Assembly: GCA_964554385.1 (NCBI GenBank)
Contig: CAZKOM010000024.1
Location: 1 to 25,704, forward strand
Reading direction: 5' to 3'
Length of the DNA stretch: 25,704 bases
DNA from: JAGKXC01 sp964554385
Lineage (GTDB): Bacteria > Bacteroidota > Bacteroidia > NS11-12g > UBA955
Shown here piece by piece: positions 14,940-22,746 of this stretch; the stretch's first letter is position 1, and each line of letters starts with the position of its first letter. Under the pieces are notes generated by a model. It saw only the letters and a list, made by a program, of their open reading frames with translations, searched no databases and was not told where the DNA came from. The position numbers and the translations under genes are program-made.

Positions 14940-16556
14940 TTATTTAATTGTTGATCGATTGGAATCCATCCAATGCAACAGCCCATACCCTGCAGCGGCG
15001 AGCAACCCATTTATAATCAATATTTCAAAGCCAAAAACGTAATTCCCAAACCACGGACTTCCATTTGGATTTATTGAATATACCAAGGATTCAAGGACAT
15101 TCAAATTACTGATATCTCGTTGCGCAACCCAAACGCCTGTTGCATCCGTGCATTTTAAGAAATATACCAGTATTGGTGAAACGATCGACCATACCACCAC
15201 AGCCTTTCCTGTGGGTTTCCATGTCGTAAACATGCCAACCAAAAACATACCAAGCAATGGTCCATAGGTATAGCTTGCAACCATAAGAACCGTATCTATC
15301 AAGGACGATGAGTTTAACCATCGGAAAAACAAGATGGCAAAAAATAGCAACGCAGCAAAAATCAAATGCAACTGTTTGCGAATAGCAGTTTTCTTCTGTT
15401 CACTCCATTGAGAGCGTTTATCAGCTTGAAGAAAATCGAAATAGATGGATGTAGTTAGGGTTGTTAAAACGCTGTCTGCACTAGAAAATGTAGCAGCGCT
15501 CAATCCCAAAACAAATGCCAACGGAACCAACCAAGGTTCCCCAAAAAGATTAAGGTTTGCTTTCAATGCGAGCATGGGCAATAACCCATCTGGATACGGT
15601 TTGCCATCTTGGGTTGGAAATGAAAAACTTGCACCGAATTTCTCAACGTATTCATACATCATTACTCCCAAGCTTAAGAAAATAATATTCACTAAAAATA
15701 TCACACCTGCGGTGGTTATCATGTTCTTTTGTGCCTCCCCCAGCGATTTGCAACTTAAGTTCTTTTGCATCATGTTTTGGTCCAAACCCGTCATGACTAC
15801 ACACATCGCTGCTCCGCCTAAAAAATGCTTCCAAAAATAATTTTTGACCATGGGATTCCATTCAAACATGGATGATATTGGATTTTCCCAAATGCGTACC
15901 CAAGGCGAAGCGCATAACCCTTTTTGCCATAACAGCATCCAATCGCCCGTTGCAAACAGCAATCCCAACAGACAAATTGTTACGCCGCCAATTAAAAAGA
16001 CACTTTGTAAGGCATCGGTGTATACCAAGGTTCCTATCCCACCTTTGTAGGTATACGCCAAAATCAGGAGAATGATAATTACCACCGACAACGCAAAGGG
16101 AATTCCCATTGCATCAAATAAATAGCGCTGTAAAATAGCGGCGGTTAAATACAGACGCGCTGCACTGCCCATCAATCGGGAAAGCACAAAAAACCCGGAA
16201 CCGGTTTGCTGATGCAACGGTGAAAAACGATCGCCTAAATACGTGTAAATACTGGTTAATTGCGCTCTGTAATACAACGGAAGCAACACATAGGCTATCA
16301 CCACATAGCCCAAAACATAGCCCATAACTACCTGCATATAACTCCAATGGGCCGTCTTCACACTGCCTGGTACAGAAATAAAGGAAACTCCGCTCATGGA
16401 ATCGGATAGCATCCCTAAAGCTACCAACCACCAAAGACTCTGTCGATTCCCCACAAAGTAGCCATCCGAAGTCGCTTTTTTCCCGGTGACATAACCGATT
16501 CCCAATAATAGGCCGAAATAACTTAATAAGGCGATACCGATAAACAAGGGTGACAT
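14940..16556 (-). CDS. Sodium:solute symporter (SSS/SLC5 family)
   Basis: Inner-membrane sodium-coupled transporter of the SSS family. The 538 residues contain about 13 hydrophobic helices. The start has the family hallmark GKKATSDGYFVGNRQSLWW before helix 2. The signature YKGGIGTLVYTDALQ is at 170-184. In helix 8, LGLSAATFSSADSVLTT holds the paired serines (S358, S359) that form the Na2 sodium site in vSGLT. The substrate cannot be told from sequence; sugars, sialic acid, amino acids and other organic acids all occur in the family. It starts 79 bases after the 852-residue lipoprotein gene on the same strand, so it may end that operon. A palindrome lies at its start codon. Confidence 0.92.
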   Translation of the reverse strand: MSPLFIGIALLSYFGLLLGIGYVTGKKATSDGYFVGNRQSLWWLVALGMLSDSMSGVSFISVPGSVKTAHWSYMQVVMGYVLGYVVIAYVLLPLYYRAQLTSIYTYLGDRFSPLHQQTGSGFFVLSRLMGSAARLYLTAAILQRYLFDAMGIPFALSVVIIILLILAYTYKGGIGTLVYTDALQSVFLIGGVTICLLGLLFATGDWMLLWQKGLCASPWVRIWENPISSMFEWNPMVKNYFWKHFLGGAAMCVVMTGLDQNMMQKNLSCKSLGEAQKNMITTAGVIFLVNIIFLSLGVMMYEYVEKFGASFSFPTQDGKPYPDGLLPMLALKANLNLFGEPWLVPLAFVLGLSAATFSSADSVLTTLTTSIYFDFLQADKRSQWSEQKKTAIRKQLHLIFAALLFFAILFFRWLNSSSLIDTVLMVASYTYGPLLGMFLVGMFTTWKPTGKAVVVWSIVSPILVYFLKCTDATGVWVAQRDISNLNVLESLVYSINPNGSPWFGNYVFGFEILIINGLLAAAGYGLLHWMDSNRSTIK

Positions 16557-16557
16557 G

Positions 16558-16567
16558 GTTAGCTAAC
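16558..16567. repeat. 10-bp palindrome GTTAGCTAAC at the symporter start
   Basis: A perfect palindrome beginning one base upstream of the symporter ATG (16554-16556, minus strand). It could be an operator or simply chance. Within the 79-base gap I see no TAnnTTTG element for the symporter. Confidence 0.35.
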
Positions 16568-16635
16568 TAATGAGGTTGTTGAATATTGGATTTTGTTCTA
16601 TATTGGGGTGGTTTCTACTCGGGTTGGATTTAAAA

Positions 16636-19194
16636 CTATTTCTTTCCAGATGCATTATTCAAAGGCAAGTTCGCAGGCAACTTAAATTTTTTACCATACA
16701 ATAGCAACTCCAAACTCTCTTTGTTGAGTTGTTTCTCACCCAACGGATTCAACGGTAAATAAAACAACAAATTATTTTTCAATTCTTCCAACTTCCGAAA
16801 TTCATCTCCATTTATACCATAGATTTGACCTTCTTTGTCTTCTACAATAATGGCCGAAACCTTAGCAGGATTTACGGATAAATTGTATTGATTACTGGCC
16901 TGAAACCAAACAATACGTTGAGGATCTTTAAATACAATTGCACAACGTTGAACATCCAATGGAGCCTTACCGGCATTGGCCATTACCATTGTTAATTGCA
17001 AACCCGAATCTAATGTCACTGGTTGAGCAAATGCAAATCTACCCAAACTTCTTACTCTAAATGCGTTTCGTACCATGCCTTTAGGGGGTGCCGCTACATC
17101 CAAAGCAGCACTCGAACTTTGATTTACACTGGCTTTCCACTCGTTTTGCATATATAAATCGCTGGTTCGATGTCGTTGCGTTTGAATCATCACCACTTTA
17201 CTCATCAATTTATCAAATTTCATCTGTTCCAACTTTGCCAATCGCGGGTTGGATTTATATCGATTCTTTGGCTGCAATAATTCAATTTGCCACAACCCGT
17301 CGGTTCCTCTCAATTGCAAAAACCAACGATCTCCGCTTTTGAAGAAAAAATAATCCCAAAATTTCTGAACTCGAAAAAAATCTTGCATTACCAATTTCCT
17401 TTCCATAGCGGTTGAAAAAGCTAAAGGATAATTGGAGATGGATTTTAAATCCGGAAACAACCATTCGGTTTTGTCGTAAATGTTAAATTCAAACACCCCG
17501 TTTTCGGGGTTCGTTTTTGATGGGTGCCTACGAATTCCTACGGTTGAAGCCCCTCTTTTTAATACAAATTGCTTTTCATTTTGCGCCTTTGTGCCTGATT
17601 TTTTCACTGCATATTCTATGTATTTTTCAATCACCGCACGGGTTTCGTCGGGTCCCAAAAGGTAATTAAACCCTTGTTTACTGATACGATCGGCGGTAGG
17701 AACAAAATCCGTTGTTTGTCCGGTTGAAGCCGTTTTAACACCCGAATAAAACTCGGTAAAATCGATTCGAACCATCGCACCGTCATCGAACTTGTAATCG
17801 TACTCATAAAAATTCTCCCATTTCCCGCCTTTAGCCGTATCGAAAGCATACATCCGGCTCCAAGGATTTGGATCGCAAACAAACCGCAACTCTATTTTCG
17901 CATTGGGATTGAGTTGCAAATTTTGAGTTCCAGAATACGCCTGCATATCCACCACCAACACACTGCTCAATGGAAATTTCTGACCAATACTGTCTCTATT
18001 TTGAGTTACTCCATATGCCAATTGTCTTACCGCATTATCCATCCATTTTACTCGAAACGTGTAGGATCCGGAAAACGGTTTCCCGGTGGATGTAATCATG
18101 GCTTCCTTGGGTACCAAGATCATGGCCTTACCTTCAACACTGAATAATTGATCGGTAGCCGTACTACCCAAAAACTCGTACCACCCGTCTTGAAACTGGG
18201 GAAATAAGGGTTTGGTTAATGGCTTTGGGAAAGCTCCTCGGGAGGAAATCCCCTCCAGTGTTAATCGTTCGGCAAAATCAAATTTCTTTCCTTCGGTAAC
18301 ATCCATCCAAGAGGCTTCCTCTTTGGGTGCTGCTACATCAGGGAAAAGTTTGGTTAAAAACTGCTTTTCCGATTCGATCAATTCAGGATTTACCGATAGA
18401 TAATGAAAATCTAAGCTTCTAAAAAGATTTTTAGTGATTTTACCTTGGTTGATTTTATCCGTAAATCCCAATTTCATCGCCACATCGCCATAATTCCACA
18501 AGTCTTTTTCTGTTGCCCAACTCAGATTATCTATGATATTAAGGCGCTTCAACGAAGGCATGAGCTTCACGTCCGCACTAAGATGATACACTCGATCCAA
18601 GGAAATCCCAAATTCTACCAATTGCGGCATAGTTTGCTGACACGCAGCAATGGCGGGTTTGCAACTATTTATATCGAAGGGACCTACCAAATTGAGTCGT
18701 TTACACTGCTTCCAACTGGCTAAAAACGAATAATCATCCGGAATCGAACTAAAAACTAGGGTAACTCCTTGCATCAGGCTCCAATTGGCATTGAGCAATT
18801 GGTTGTTTTCTGTACCTTCAGGAATGTACAACACTAAGGAATTGAGCCATTCCAAATGGGTTAAATCGTCATCCGATAGTACACCCGTATAACTTTGAAG
18901 CAGCAATTCCTCCAGGTTATCCATTTTGGAAATAAGGTGAGAAACGGCGGCTATATCCACCGGTGCATTCACTTTTACCCGTTGAACCTGGGTAAATTGA
19001 GGCAAATTGGTTTCCAAATAATCCAAATCTTGCTGATTGCGAATTTCCACACTGAGTGTGTAGCCAGCTACCGCATTTTTGGGTCTTGAAAACTGAATTT
19101 GCGCGTAGGATTTTTTAGGGAAAAGCGCGCAGGAACTTAGTGTTGCCAGCAACAACGGCAACAAGCAGCGAACAACTGTTGATTTTAAAACCAT
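16636..19194 (-). CDS. Large lipoprotein with leucine-rich N-terminal part, function unknown
   Basis: The 852-residue product has a signal peptide with lipobox LSSC (Cys22), so it is probably lipid-anchored outside the inner membrane. Residues ~45-240 have a leucine-rich rhythm (MDNLEELLLQSY, LEWLNSLVLYIP, MPSLKRLNIID) resembling irregular leucine-rich repeats. Residues ~300-560 look beta-rich, with SGSYTFRVKWMD and many aromatic residues. Residues ~560-740 are mixed, with FRVQKFWDYFFFKSGDRWFLQLRG. The C-terminus is again beta-rich. I do not recognise a family. Its ATG lies inside the end of the upstream 150-residue gene (10-base overlap), so the two are translationally coupled and likely functionally linked. 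Confidence 0.75.
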   Translation of the reverse strand: MVLKSTVVRCLLPLLLATLSSCALFPKKSYAQIQFSRPKNAVAGYTLSVEIRNQQDLDYLETNLPQFTQVQRVKVNAPVDIAAVSHLISKMDNLEELLLQSYTGVLSDDDLTHLEWLNSLVLYIPEGTENNQLLNANWSLMQGVTLVFSSIPDDYSFLASWKQCKRLNLVGPFDINSCKPAIAACQQTMPQLVEFGISLDRVYHLSADVKLMPSLKRLNIIDNLSWATEKDLWNYGDVAMKLGFTDKINQGKITKNLFRSLDFHYLSVNPELIESEKQFLTKLFPDVAAPKEEASWMDVTEGKKFDFAERLTLEGISSRGAFPKPLTKPLFPQFQDGWYEFLGSTATDQLFSVEGKAMILVPKEAMITSTGKPFSGSYTFRVKWMDNAVRQLAYGVTQNRDSIGQKFPLSSVLVVDMQAYSGTQNLQLNPNAKIELRFVCDPNPWSRMYAFDTAKGGKWENFYEYDYKFDDGAMVRIDFTEFYSGVKTASTGQTTDFVPTADRISKQGFNYLLGPDETRAVIEKYIEYAVKKSGTKAQNEKQFVLKRGASTVGIRRHPSKTNPENGVFEFNIYDKTEWLFPDLKSISNYPLAFSTAMERKLVMQDFFRVQKFWDYFFFKSGDRWFLQLRGTDGLWQIELLQPKNRYKSNPRLAKLEQMKFDKLMSKVVMIQTQRHRTSDLYMQNEWKASVNQSSSAALDVAAPPKGMVRNAFRVRSLGRFAFAQPVTLDSGLQLTMVMANAGKAPLDVQRCAIVFKDPQRIVWFQASNQYNLSVNPAKVSAIIVEDKEGQIYGINGDEFRKLEELKNNLLFYLPLNPLGEKQLNKESLELLLYGKKFKLPANLPLNNASGKK

Positions 19195-19637
19195 TTACCG
19201 AAGAGCGAACCCATTTTACCCAGCAATCCTTGGTCTAATCCCAAAAATTGCATCACGCCCTGTGCGTTGGGTGCGTGTCCGCCTTCTTCAAATTTTTGTT
19301 TTAATCCTGCAATTACAAAGCCTAAGATATTCACAGCAAGGGCTTTTTTTCGTTCGGCATCCCACTCCAAACCATAATATGAGTGTACACAGGTATCAAT
19401 CAATTCCTGATAAAAACTACTTGTTAATAATGACTCAGGGCTATTGGTAACGAGGGATTGCACTTCTTTTAGCTTGCCACTCATCATTAACTTTTGCAAG
19501 TATTGCATGGCCGATTGTACAGTGAGGTCTACATACACCTCCGATTGGGACTGTGTTAATCCAATCAATACACCGTGCATTGCGTGGTATTGCCCTTTGA
19601 ATTCGTTAATATATTCCTGTAACTTCATAATTATCAT
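19185..19637 (-). CDS. Uncharacterised 150-residue protein
   Basis: A soluble, mainly helical protein without signal peptide or membrane segments. It begins MKLQEYINEFKGQYHAMHGVL and ends with a Gly-rich segment, GLDQGLLGKMGSLFGKWF, preceded by AGLKQKFEEGG. I recognise no family. The start at 19637 (MIIMKLQEY) forms an ATGA overlap with the stop of the NlpC/P60 gene, a classic sign of coupling. An ATG at 19628 would remove the first three residues, and a start further upstream (19658) would overlap more. The gene overlaps the 852-residue lipoprotein gene by 10 bases. Confidence 0.7.
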   Translation of the reverse strand: MIIMKLQEYINEFKGQYHAMHGVLIGLTQSQSEVYVDLTVQSAMQYLQKLMMSGKLKEVQSLVTNSPESLLTSSFYQELIDTCVHSYYGLEWDAERKKALAVNILGFVIAGLKQKFEEGGHAPNAQGVMQFLGLDQGLLGKMGSLFGKWF

Positions 19638-20467
19638 ATAAATGTGCGGATGTCGCACAAGGCATGGGTGATTTTTCCGGTTTCAATGGATTCAATTCCT
19701 GCGGGAGTAATTTTATCGATTCTTACCCTACCGTGGGCATGTATAATATACGAATTTTCGAGGAGAATTCCAACATGGGTTACTTTACCGTCCTTGTTTG
19801 AGAAATACGCTAAATCCCCGGGTTCTGCAGCTGCCCATAGTTTTTTGCTTCCCATTTTTACTTGTTGATTCGCATCGCGAGGCATTTTTACTCCTACCAT
19901 AGCGGCTACTACTTGAACCAACCCACTACAGTCCACACCCCAAATACTTCGGCCACCCCAGAGATAGGGTGTATTTAGAAATAGCCGCGCGATTTCTTGA
20001 ATACGAAGTCCAATGGGCTGATTAGGTTGTAACGGCGCCTTGGATAACTGTCGCCAAGAATCAGCGCCTGATTTTCGAGCATATCGAAACGAAGTATCGC
20101 CAATTCGAAGTTGTTCCACGGCAGGAACCCAAGATCCAGGAGTTAATAATATTACCGAGTTTCCGGGCTGGGAGAATCCCAACTGTTGACTATTATCGCT
20201 AACCCAAGCCGAATCCGCATCCACTACGATAGACCAATTCCAATGCAACCAACCGGCAGGTAAAGGGTACAAATAATTTAGCGGTATCCACCCAATGTAA
20301 CCATCGTGTAAGCATCGAACCTTCAACCATTCTCCCTCCTGTTGCAAGGATTCGCAGCGTTCGCCAAACAACAGGGCCGTTACCATTTCGGAAGCAGAAC
20401 TTGCCGAAACACGCAAAGGAACCCAGCTTTGCAAGCAAACAAACAAAACGGGATTGGCCGATATCAT
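19634..20467 (-). CDS. NlpC/P60 cell-wall hydrolase with SH3-like N-terminal domain
   Basis: Peptidoglycan endopeptidase of the NlpC/P60 (C40) family, which cuts peptide cross-bridges, often between D-Glu and a diamino acid. The N-terminal ~70 residues form a bacterial SH3-like domain (WVPLRVSASSASEMVTALLFGE), and a second such domain may follow to ~145. The catalytic domain has the triad C180 (GVDCSGLVQ), H231 (VTHVGI) and H243 (IIHAHG). The 277-residue length is normal for the Bacteroidota form. No convincing signal peptide is seen, so the export route is unclear, or it may recycle wall peptides in the cytoplasm. It starts one base after the ferredoxin stop and shares an ATGA overlap with the next gene. 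Confidence 0.93.
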   Translation of the reverse strand: MISANPVLFVCLQSWVPLRVSASSASEMVTALLFGERCESLQQEGEWLKVRCLHDGYIGWIPLNYLYPLPAGWLHWNWSIVVDADSAWVSDNSQQLGFSQPGNSVILLTPGSWVPAVEQLRIGDTSFRYARKSGADSWRQLSKAPLQPNQPIGLRIQEIARLFLNTPYLWGGRSIWGVDCSGLVQVVAAMVGVKMPRDANQQVKMGSKKLWAAAEPGDLAYFSNKDGKVTHVGILLENSYIIHAHGRVRIDKITPAGIESIETGKITHALCDIRTFI

Positions 20468-20468
20468 A

Positions 20469-20816
20469 TTACAAATGTAATCGCGCTTTCCGGTCTAACA
20501 AGACTTCATCGCTTTCAACGTGATCGGGATCGGGAACACAGCAATCTACGGGACAAACGGCCGCACATTGGGGCTCCTCGTGAAATCCTTTGCACTCCGT
20601 GCATTTATCTGGCACAATAAAATATACCTCATTAGACACCGGCGAAAACTTTTGTTTCACATCCACGGTTGTGCCATCAGCCATCAGAAATTCTCCTTCC
20701 ACTTCCGTTCCATCGGCGATTGCCCATTCCACGCCTGCCTCATAAATCGCATTATTGGGACATTCGGGCTCGCAAGCTCCACAGTTAATGCATTCTTCGG
20801 TGATGATGATTGCCAT
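20469..20816 (-). CDS. 2[4Fe-4S] ferredoxin, YfhL/Allochromatium type
   Basis: Small cytoplasmic electron carrier with two four-iron clusters. From the ATG at 20816 it has 115 residues. The first cluster motif is CINCGACEPECP (C9, C12, C15, C19). The second is C72-T-E-C75, then C84 and C88-P, with eight residues between C75 and C84, as in Allochromatium-type ferredoxins. Cys92 and Cys93 follow. A ~50-residue insert separates the two motifs. An upstream in-frame ATG at 20828 would add MWQI, but MAIIITEECINC is the usual start. It is the first gene of the minus-strand run and lies one base before the NlpC/P60 gene. Its redox partner is not visible. Confidence 0.94.
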   Translation of the reverse strand: MAIIITEECINCGACEPECPNNAIYEAGVEWAIADGTEVEGEFLMADGTTVDVKQKFSPVSNEVYFIVPDKCTECKGFHEEPQCAAVCPVDCCVPDPDHVESDEVLLDRKARLHL

Positions 20817-20825
20817 AATTTGCCA

Positions 20826-20833
20826 CAAATTTA
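20826..20833 (-). promoter_or_regulatory. -7 element directly before the ferredoxin gene
   Basis: The minus strand reads TAAATTTG, nine bases before the ATG at 20816. The predicted leader is only a few bases long, as for the GlmU-like gene. A good -33 TTG at normal spacing is not visible. Confidence 0.45.
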
Positions 20834-20878
20834 CGACATCAAAGTTGTATTTTCGAAGCCGTATTTGAATAATTCACC

Positions 20879-21385
20879 ATGGAAATAGCGATACTCAGCG
20901 ATATACACGACAACCTCAAAAACCTAGACTGGACACTGAACTATTTGAAAGAAAGAAATATTCAGCACGCCATATTTTGCGGAGATTTTTGCTCTCCATT
21001 TGTTATTAACTCATTGGGGAAATCAGGGATTGCAGTGCACGCTGTGTTTGGAAATAACGATGGTGACCGATTCAACATTCAGAAAAACGCACAAAATTTC
21101 CAGAATATTCATTTGTATGGCGAATATTTTGGAGACGAAAAAAATATTTTGGTTTTGGATTCGGTTCGATTTGGATGTACACATTACCATTTTTATGCAA
21201 AGACGATGATTAAAACCAACTGGTACGATGTAGTTTGTTTTGGCCATTCCCACCAGCAACACAAGCAAAAGTTTGGCAACGCATTATTAATTAATCCCGG
21301 TGAAATTGCAGGCAATTTTTCATCGCCCAGTTTTGCAATCTACGATACCCAATACCGATCTTCAGAGTTTATCGCAATTGGATAA
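20879..21385 (+). CDS. Metallophosphoesterase, YfcE/MJ0936 family
   Basis: Small calcineurin-like phosphodiesterase with a two-metal centre. The metal-ligand motifs are in order: SDIHDN (D8, H10), GDFCSP (D36), GNND (N60), THYH (H102, H104) and GHSH (H123, H125). The 168 residues match the YfcE family of cytoplasmic phosphodiesterases, whose natural substrates are uncertain. It diverges from the ferredoxin gene across 62 bases and ends before a bidirectional terminator. No operon partner is seen on this strand. Confidence 0.92.
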   Translation: MEIAILSDIHDNLKNLDWTLNYLKERNIQHAIFCGDFCSPFVINSLGKSGIAVHAVFGNNDGDRFNIQKNAQNFQNIHLYGEYFGDEKNILVLDSVRFGCTHYHFYAKTMIKTNWYDVVCFGHSHQQHKQKFGNALLINPGEIAGNFSSPSFAIYDTQYRSSEFIAIG

Positions 21386-21493
21386 TAAATTTTTTCAATA
21401 GTATTCCAATGTTTAGCATTTCGTGAAATTTTATTCTACGATAATTCCGTCTTGGAAAAACCATTCATACCGAAACCCTCAGGATTCTTAACG

Positions 21494-21521
21494 AAAAAAG
21501 GCCATCCGAGGACAGCCTTTT
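21494..21521. terminator. Bidirectional terminator between convergent genes
   Basis: AAAAGGC (21496-21502) pairs with GCCTTTT (21515-21521), with two or three further inner G-C/A-T pairs possible. The A run upstream and T run downstream let it work for both the phosphoesterase (plus) and the APTS-repeat gene (minus), which end at 21385 and 21578. Confidence 0.75.
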
Positions 21522-21577
21522 ACATTATTTATCGTAAAGATAATTACTGCAAATTGTTGCAATAAACTTACTCCCAA

Positions 21578-21991
21578 TTACAATTTATTGGTTGAGGTTT
21601 TGCTAGGTGCAGGAACTGCGGTAGGCGTTTTTGGCGCACCCGCTTTCTCAGGAGCTGGTGCAGTCTTTAACGGAGAAGTTGGTGTTGCTTTACCAGTAAT
21701 AGCTGGGGCTTGACCTGCCGTTGACGTAGGAGCTGGAGCAGCTTTAGAAGTAGGTGCAGTACGACCGCCGATGGATTGTGCATCATTCAACGATGAAGTT
21801 GGGGCTTGTTTTGCAGGTGAGGTTGCTGTTGAACCGTTTACGTTGTTGGTTTTAGGCGCCAAACTTGCATCCGAAGTTGGGGCTTGTTTAGCAGGAGATG
21901 TTGGAGCCTGTTTAGCGGGAGAAGTAGGCGCTTGAGCCTTTGCTGCGGTAGCTAGTGCTACAACAGAAGCAAATAATAATAATTTTTTCAT
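21578..21991 (-). CDS. Secreted low-complexity protein with APTS/SPAKQ repeats
   Basis: A signal peptide (MKKLLLFASVVALATAAKA) is followed by about 118 residues made almost only of Ala, Pro, Thr, Ser, Lys, Gln, Gly and Asn. APTS occurs six times and TPTS once, and SPAKQAPTS occurs in three copies. The mature part has no aromatic residue, no cysteine and no histidine, so it is surely disordered. Many Thr and Ser next to Pro make it look mucin-like, though the Bacteroidota O-glycosylation motif D-(S/T)-hydrophobic is not present. It could be a periplasmic spacer or surface polymer. The frame, signal peptide and promoter/terminator support a real gene. The function is unknown. Confidence 0.75.
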   Translation of the reverse strand: MKKLLLFASVVALATAAKAQAPTSPAKQAPTSPAKQAPTSDASLAPKTNNVNGSTATSPAKQAPTSSLNDAQSIGGRTAPTSKAAPAPTSTAGQAPAITGKATPTSPLKTAPAPEKAGAPKTPTAVPAPSKTSTNKL

Positions 21992-22012
21992 GGTTTAATT
22001 TTTAGTTGTAAC

Positions 22013-22020
22013 CAAACATA
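22013..22020 (-). promoter_or_regulatory. -7 element of the APTS-repeat gene
   Basis: The minus strand reads TATGTTTG, matching TAnnTTTG, 21 bases before the ATG at 21991. A TTG upstream is present but only 14 bases away, shorter than usual. Confidence 0.45.
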
Positions 22021-22196
22021 CAAATATTTTGCCACAATGCCGAAATTTTAAATTAATGAACAATCGGAATACGCACTAAAAAACAAAATCAAAAAATAAT
22101 TCCAAATAACTGAATTACAATAATTTAAAACCAAAACTTTCGCAAAAAACACCCCCTACTATCGGTAAATAATTTCACTCCTGCATAAACCTAACT

Positions 22197-22216
22197 ACCT
22201 ATAGTTTGGTATAGGT
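22197..22216. repeat. 7-bp perfect inverted repeat after the SRPBCC-like gene
   Basis: ACCTATA at 22197-22203 and TATAGGT at 22210-22216 flank the loop GTTTGG. It lies 26 bases beyond the SRPBCC-like stop codon on the minus strand. No T run follows on that strand, so a terminator role is uncertain. Confidence 0.5.
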
Positions 22217-22242
22217 TCTGACGATAATATATATATAATTAT

Positions 22243-22746
22243 TTATTCGTACTTGAAAGGCTCATCGATATAAGCCAAATGTCTCACATTTTCTACAACG
22301 CGTTTCATGTACGATTTCCAAAACGCATTTGCAAACAACAAATTTAGAGGATAAAAGAGCGGGCTTCGGGAATGCAATGAGTATGTATATTCAACCAAGA
22401 TATTATTTGGTTCAATTTCCGTGGTTTTCCATTCCCCCACAAATTTATAAAACCCCAGCATCCATGATTGGAAATCGTCAACCTGGATTTTCCAATATTT
22501 ATTTTCAATTCGCTCAAGGACATGGTCTACAGAAGCGAATCCTCCTTTTTGGGTCAATGACTTCGCTACATATACTTTTTTACTAGAACCTACTTTACCC
22601 CAATGTTCATCCTCCGTGCAATGAGTCACCTTGGGCATAAGACCATAACCAGTATGCACCTTTGATACATCACAAAGCATGGGTGTTTTGAAAGCTCGTT
22701 CTAATGAACATAGATAGTTTGTTGTGACTTTAATTTTTATTCCCAT
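22243..22746 (-). CDS. SRPBCC/START-like (polyketide cyclase superfamily) protein
   Basis: The 167-residue product looks like a single SRPBCC (START/Bet v1) domain. It has an initial strand (KIKVTTNYLCSLERAFKT) leading into a helix, a run of beta strands (VDHVLERIENKYWKIQVDDF, GEWKTTEIEPNNILVEYTYSL) and a long C-terminal helix (FWKSYMKRVVENVRHLAYI). Such domains bind hydrophobic ligands; the ligand cannot be told. No signal peptide is visible. Its start lies inside the end of the helicase-nuclease gene (17-base overlap), so the two are co-transcribed and possibly translationally coupled. That pairing is unusual. Family assignment is by pattern only. Confidence 0.55.
   Translation of the reverse strand: MGIKIKVTTNYLCSLERAFKTPMLCDVSKVHTGYGLMPKVTHCTEDEHWGKVGSSKKVYVAKSLTQKGGFASVDHVLERIENKYWKIQVDDFQSWMLGFYKFVGEWKTTEIEPNNILVEYTYSLHSRSPLFYPLNLLFANAFWKSYMKRVVENVRHLAYIDEPFKYE

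Larger units (their letters stand above)
21992..22242. other. AT-rich intergenic region
   Basis: This 251-base stretch lies between the APTS-repeat gene and the SRPBCC-like gene. It contains the promoter-like element at 22013-22020, an inverted repeat at 22197-22216 and an alternating AT run around 22228-22240. It has no supportable reading frame. It marks the change to visibly more AT-rich DNA to the right. Confidence 0.6.

Noticed and set aside
15445..15840. Plus-strand open frame of 131 codons inside the symporter gene
   Set aside because: It is antisense to a well-supported transporter and its protein has no recognisable features.
19643..19657. GTGCG-GATGT-CGCAC hairpin resembling the one at 25514
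   Set aside because: It is inside the end of the NlpC/P60 coding sequence and the shared five bases are too short to call a repeat family.
22224..22247. Alternating AT run, possible origin-like or unwinding element
   Set aside because: No DnaA-box cluster or replication gene is nearby, and it is a short AT run in AT-rich DNA.
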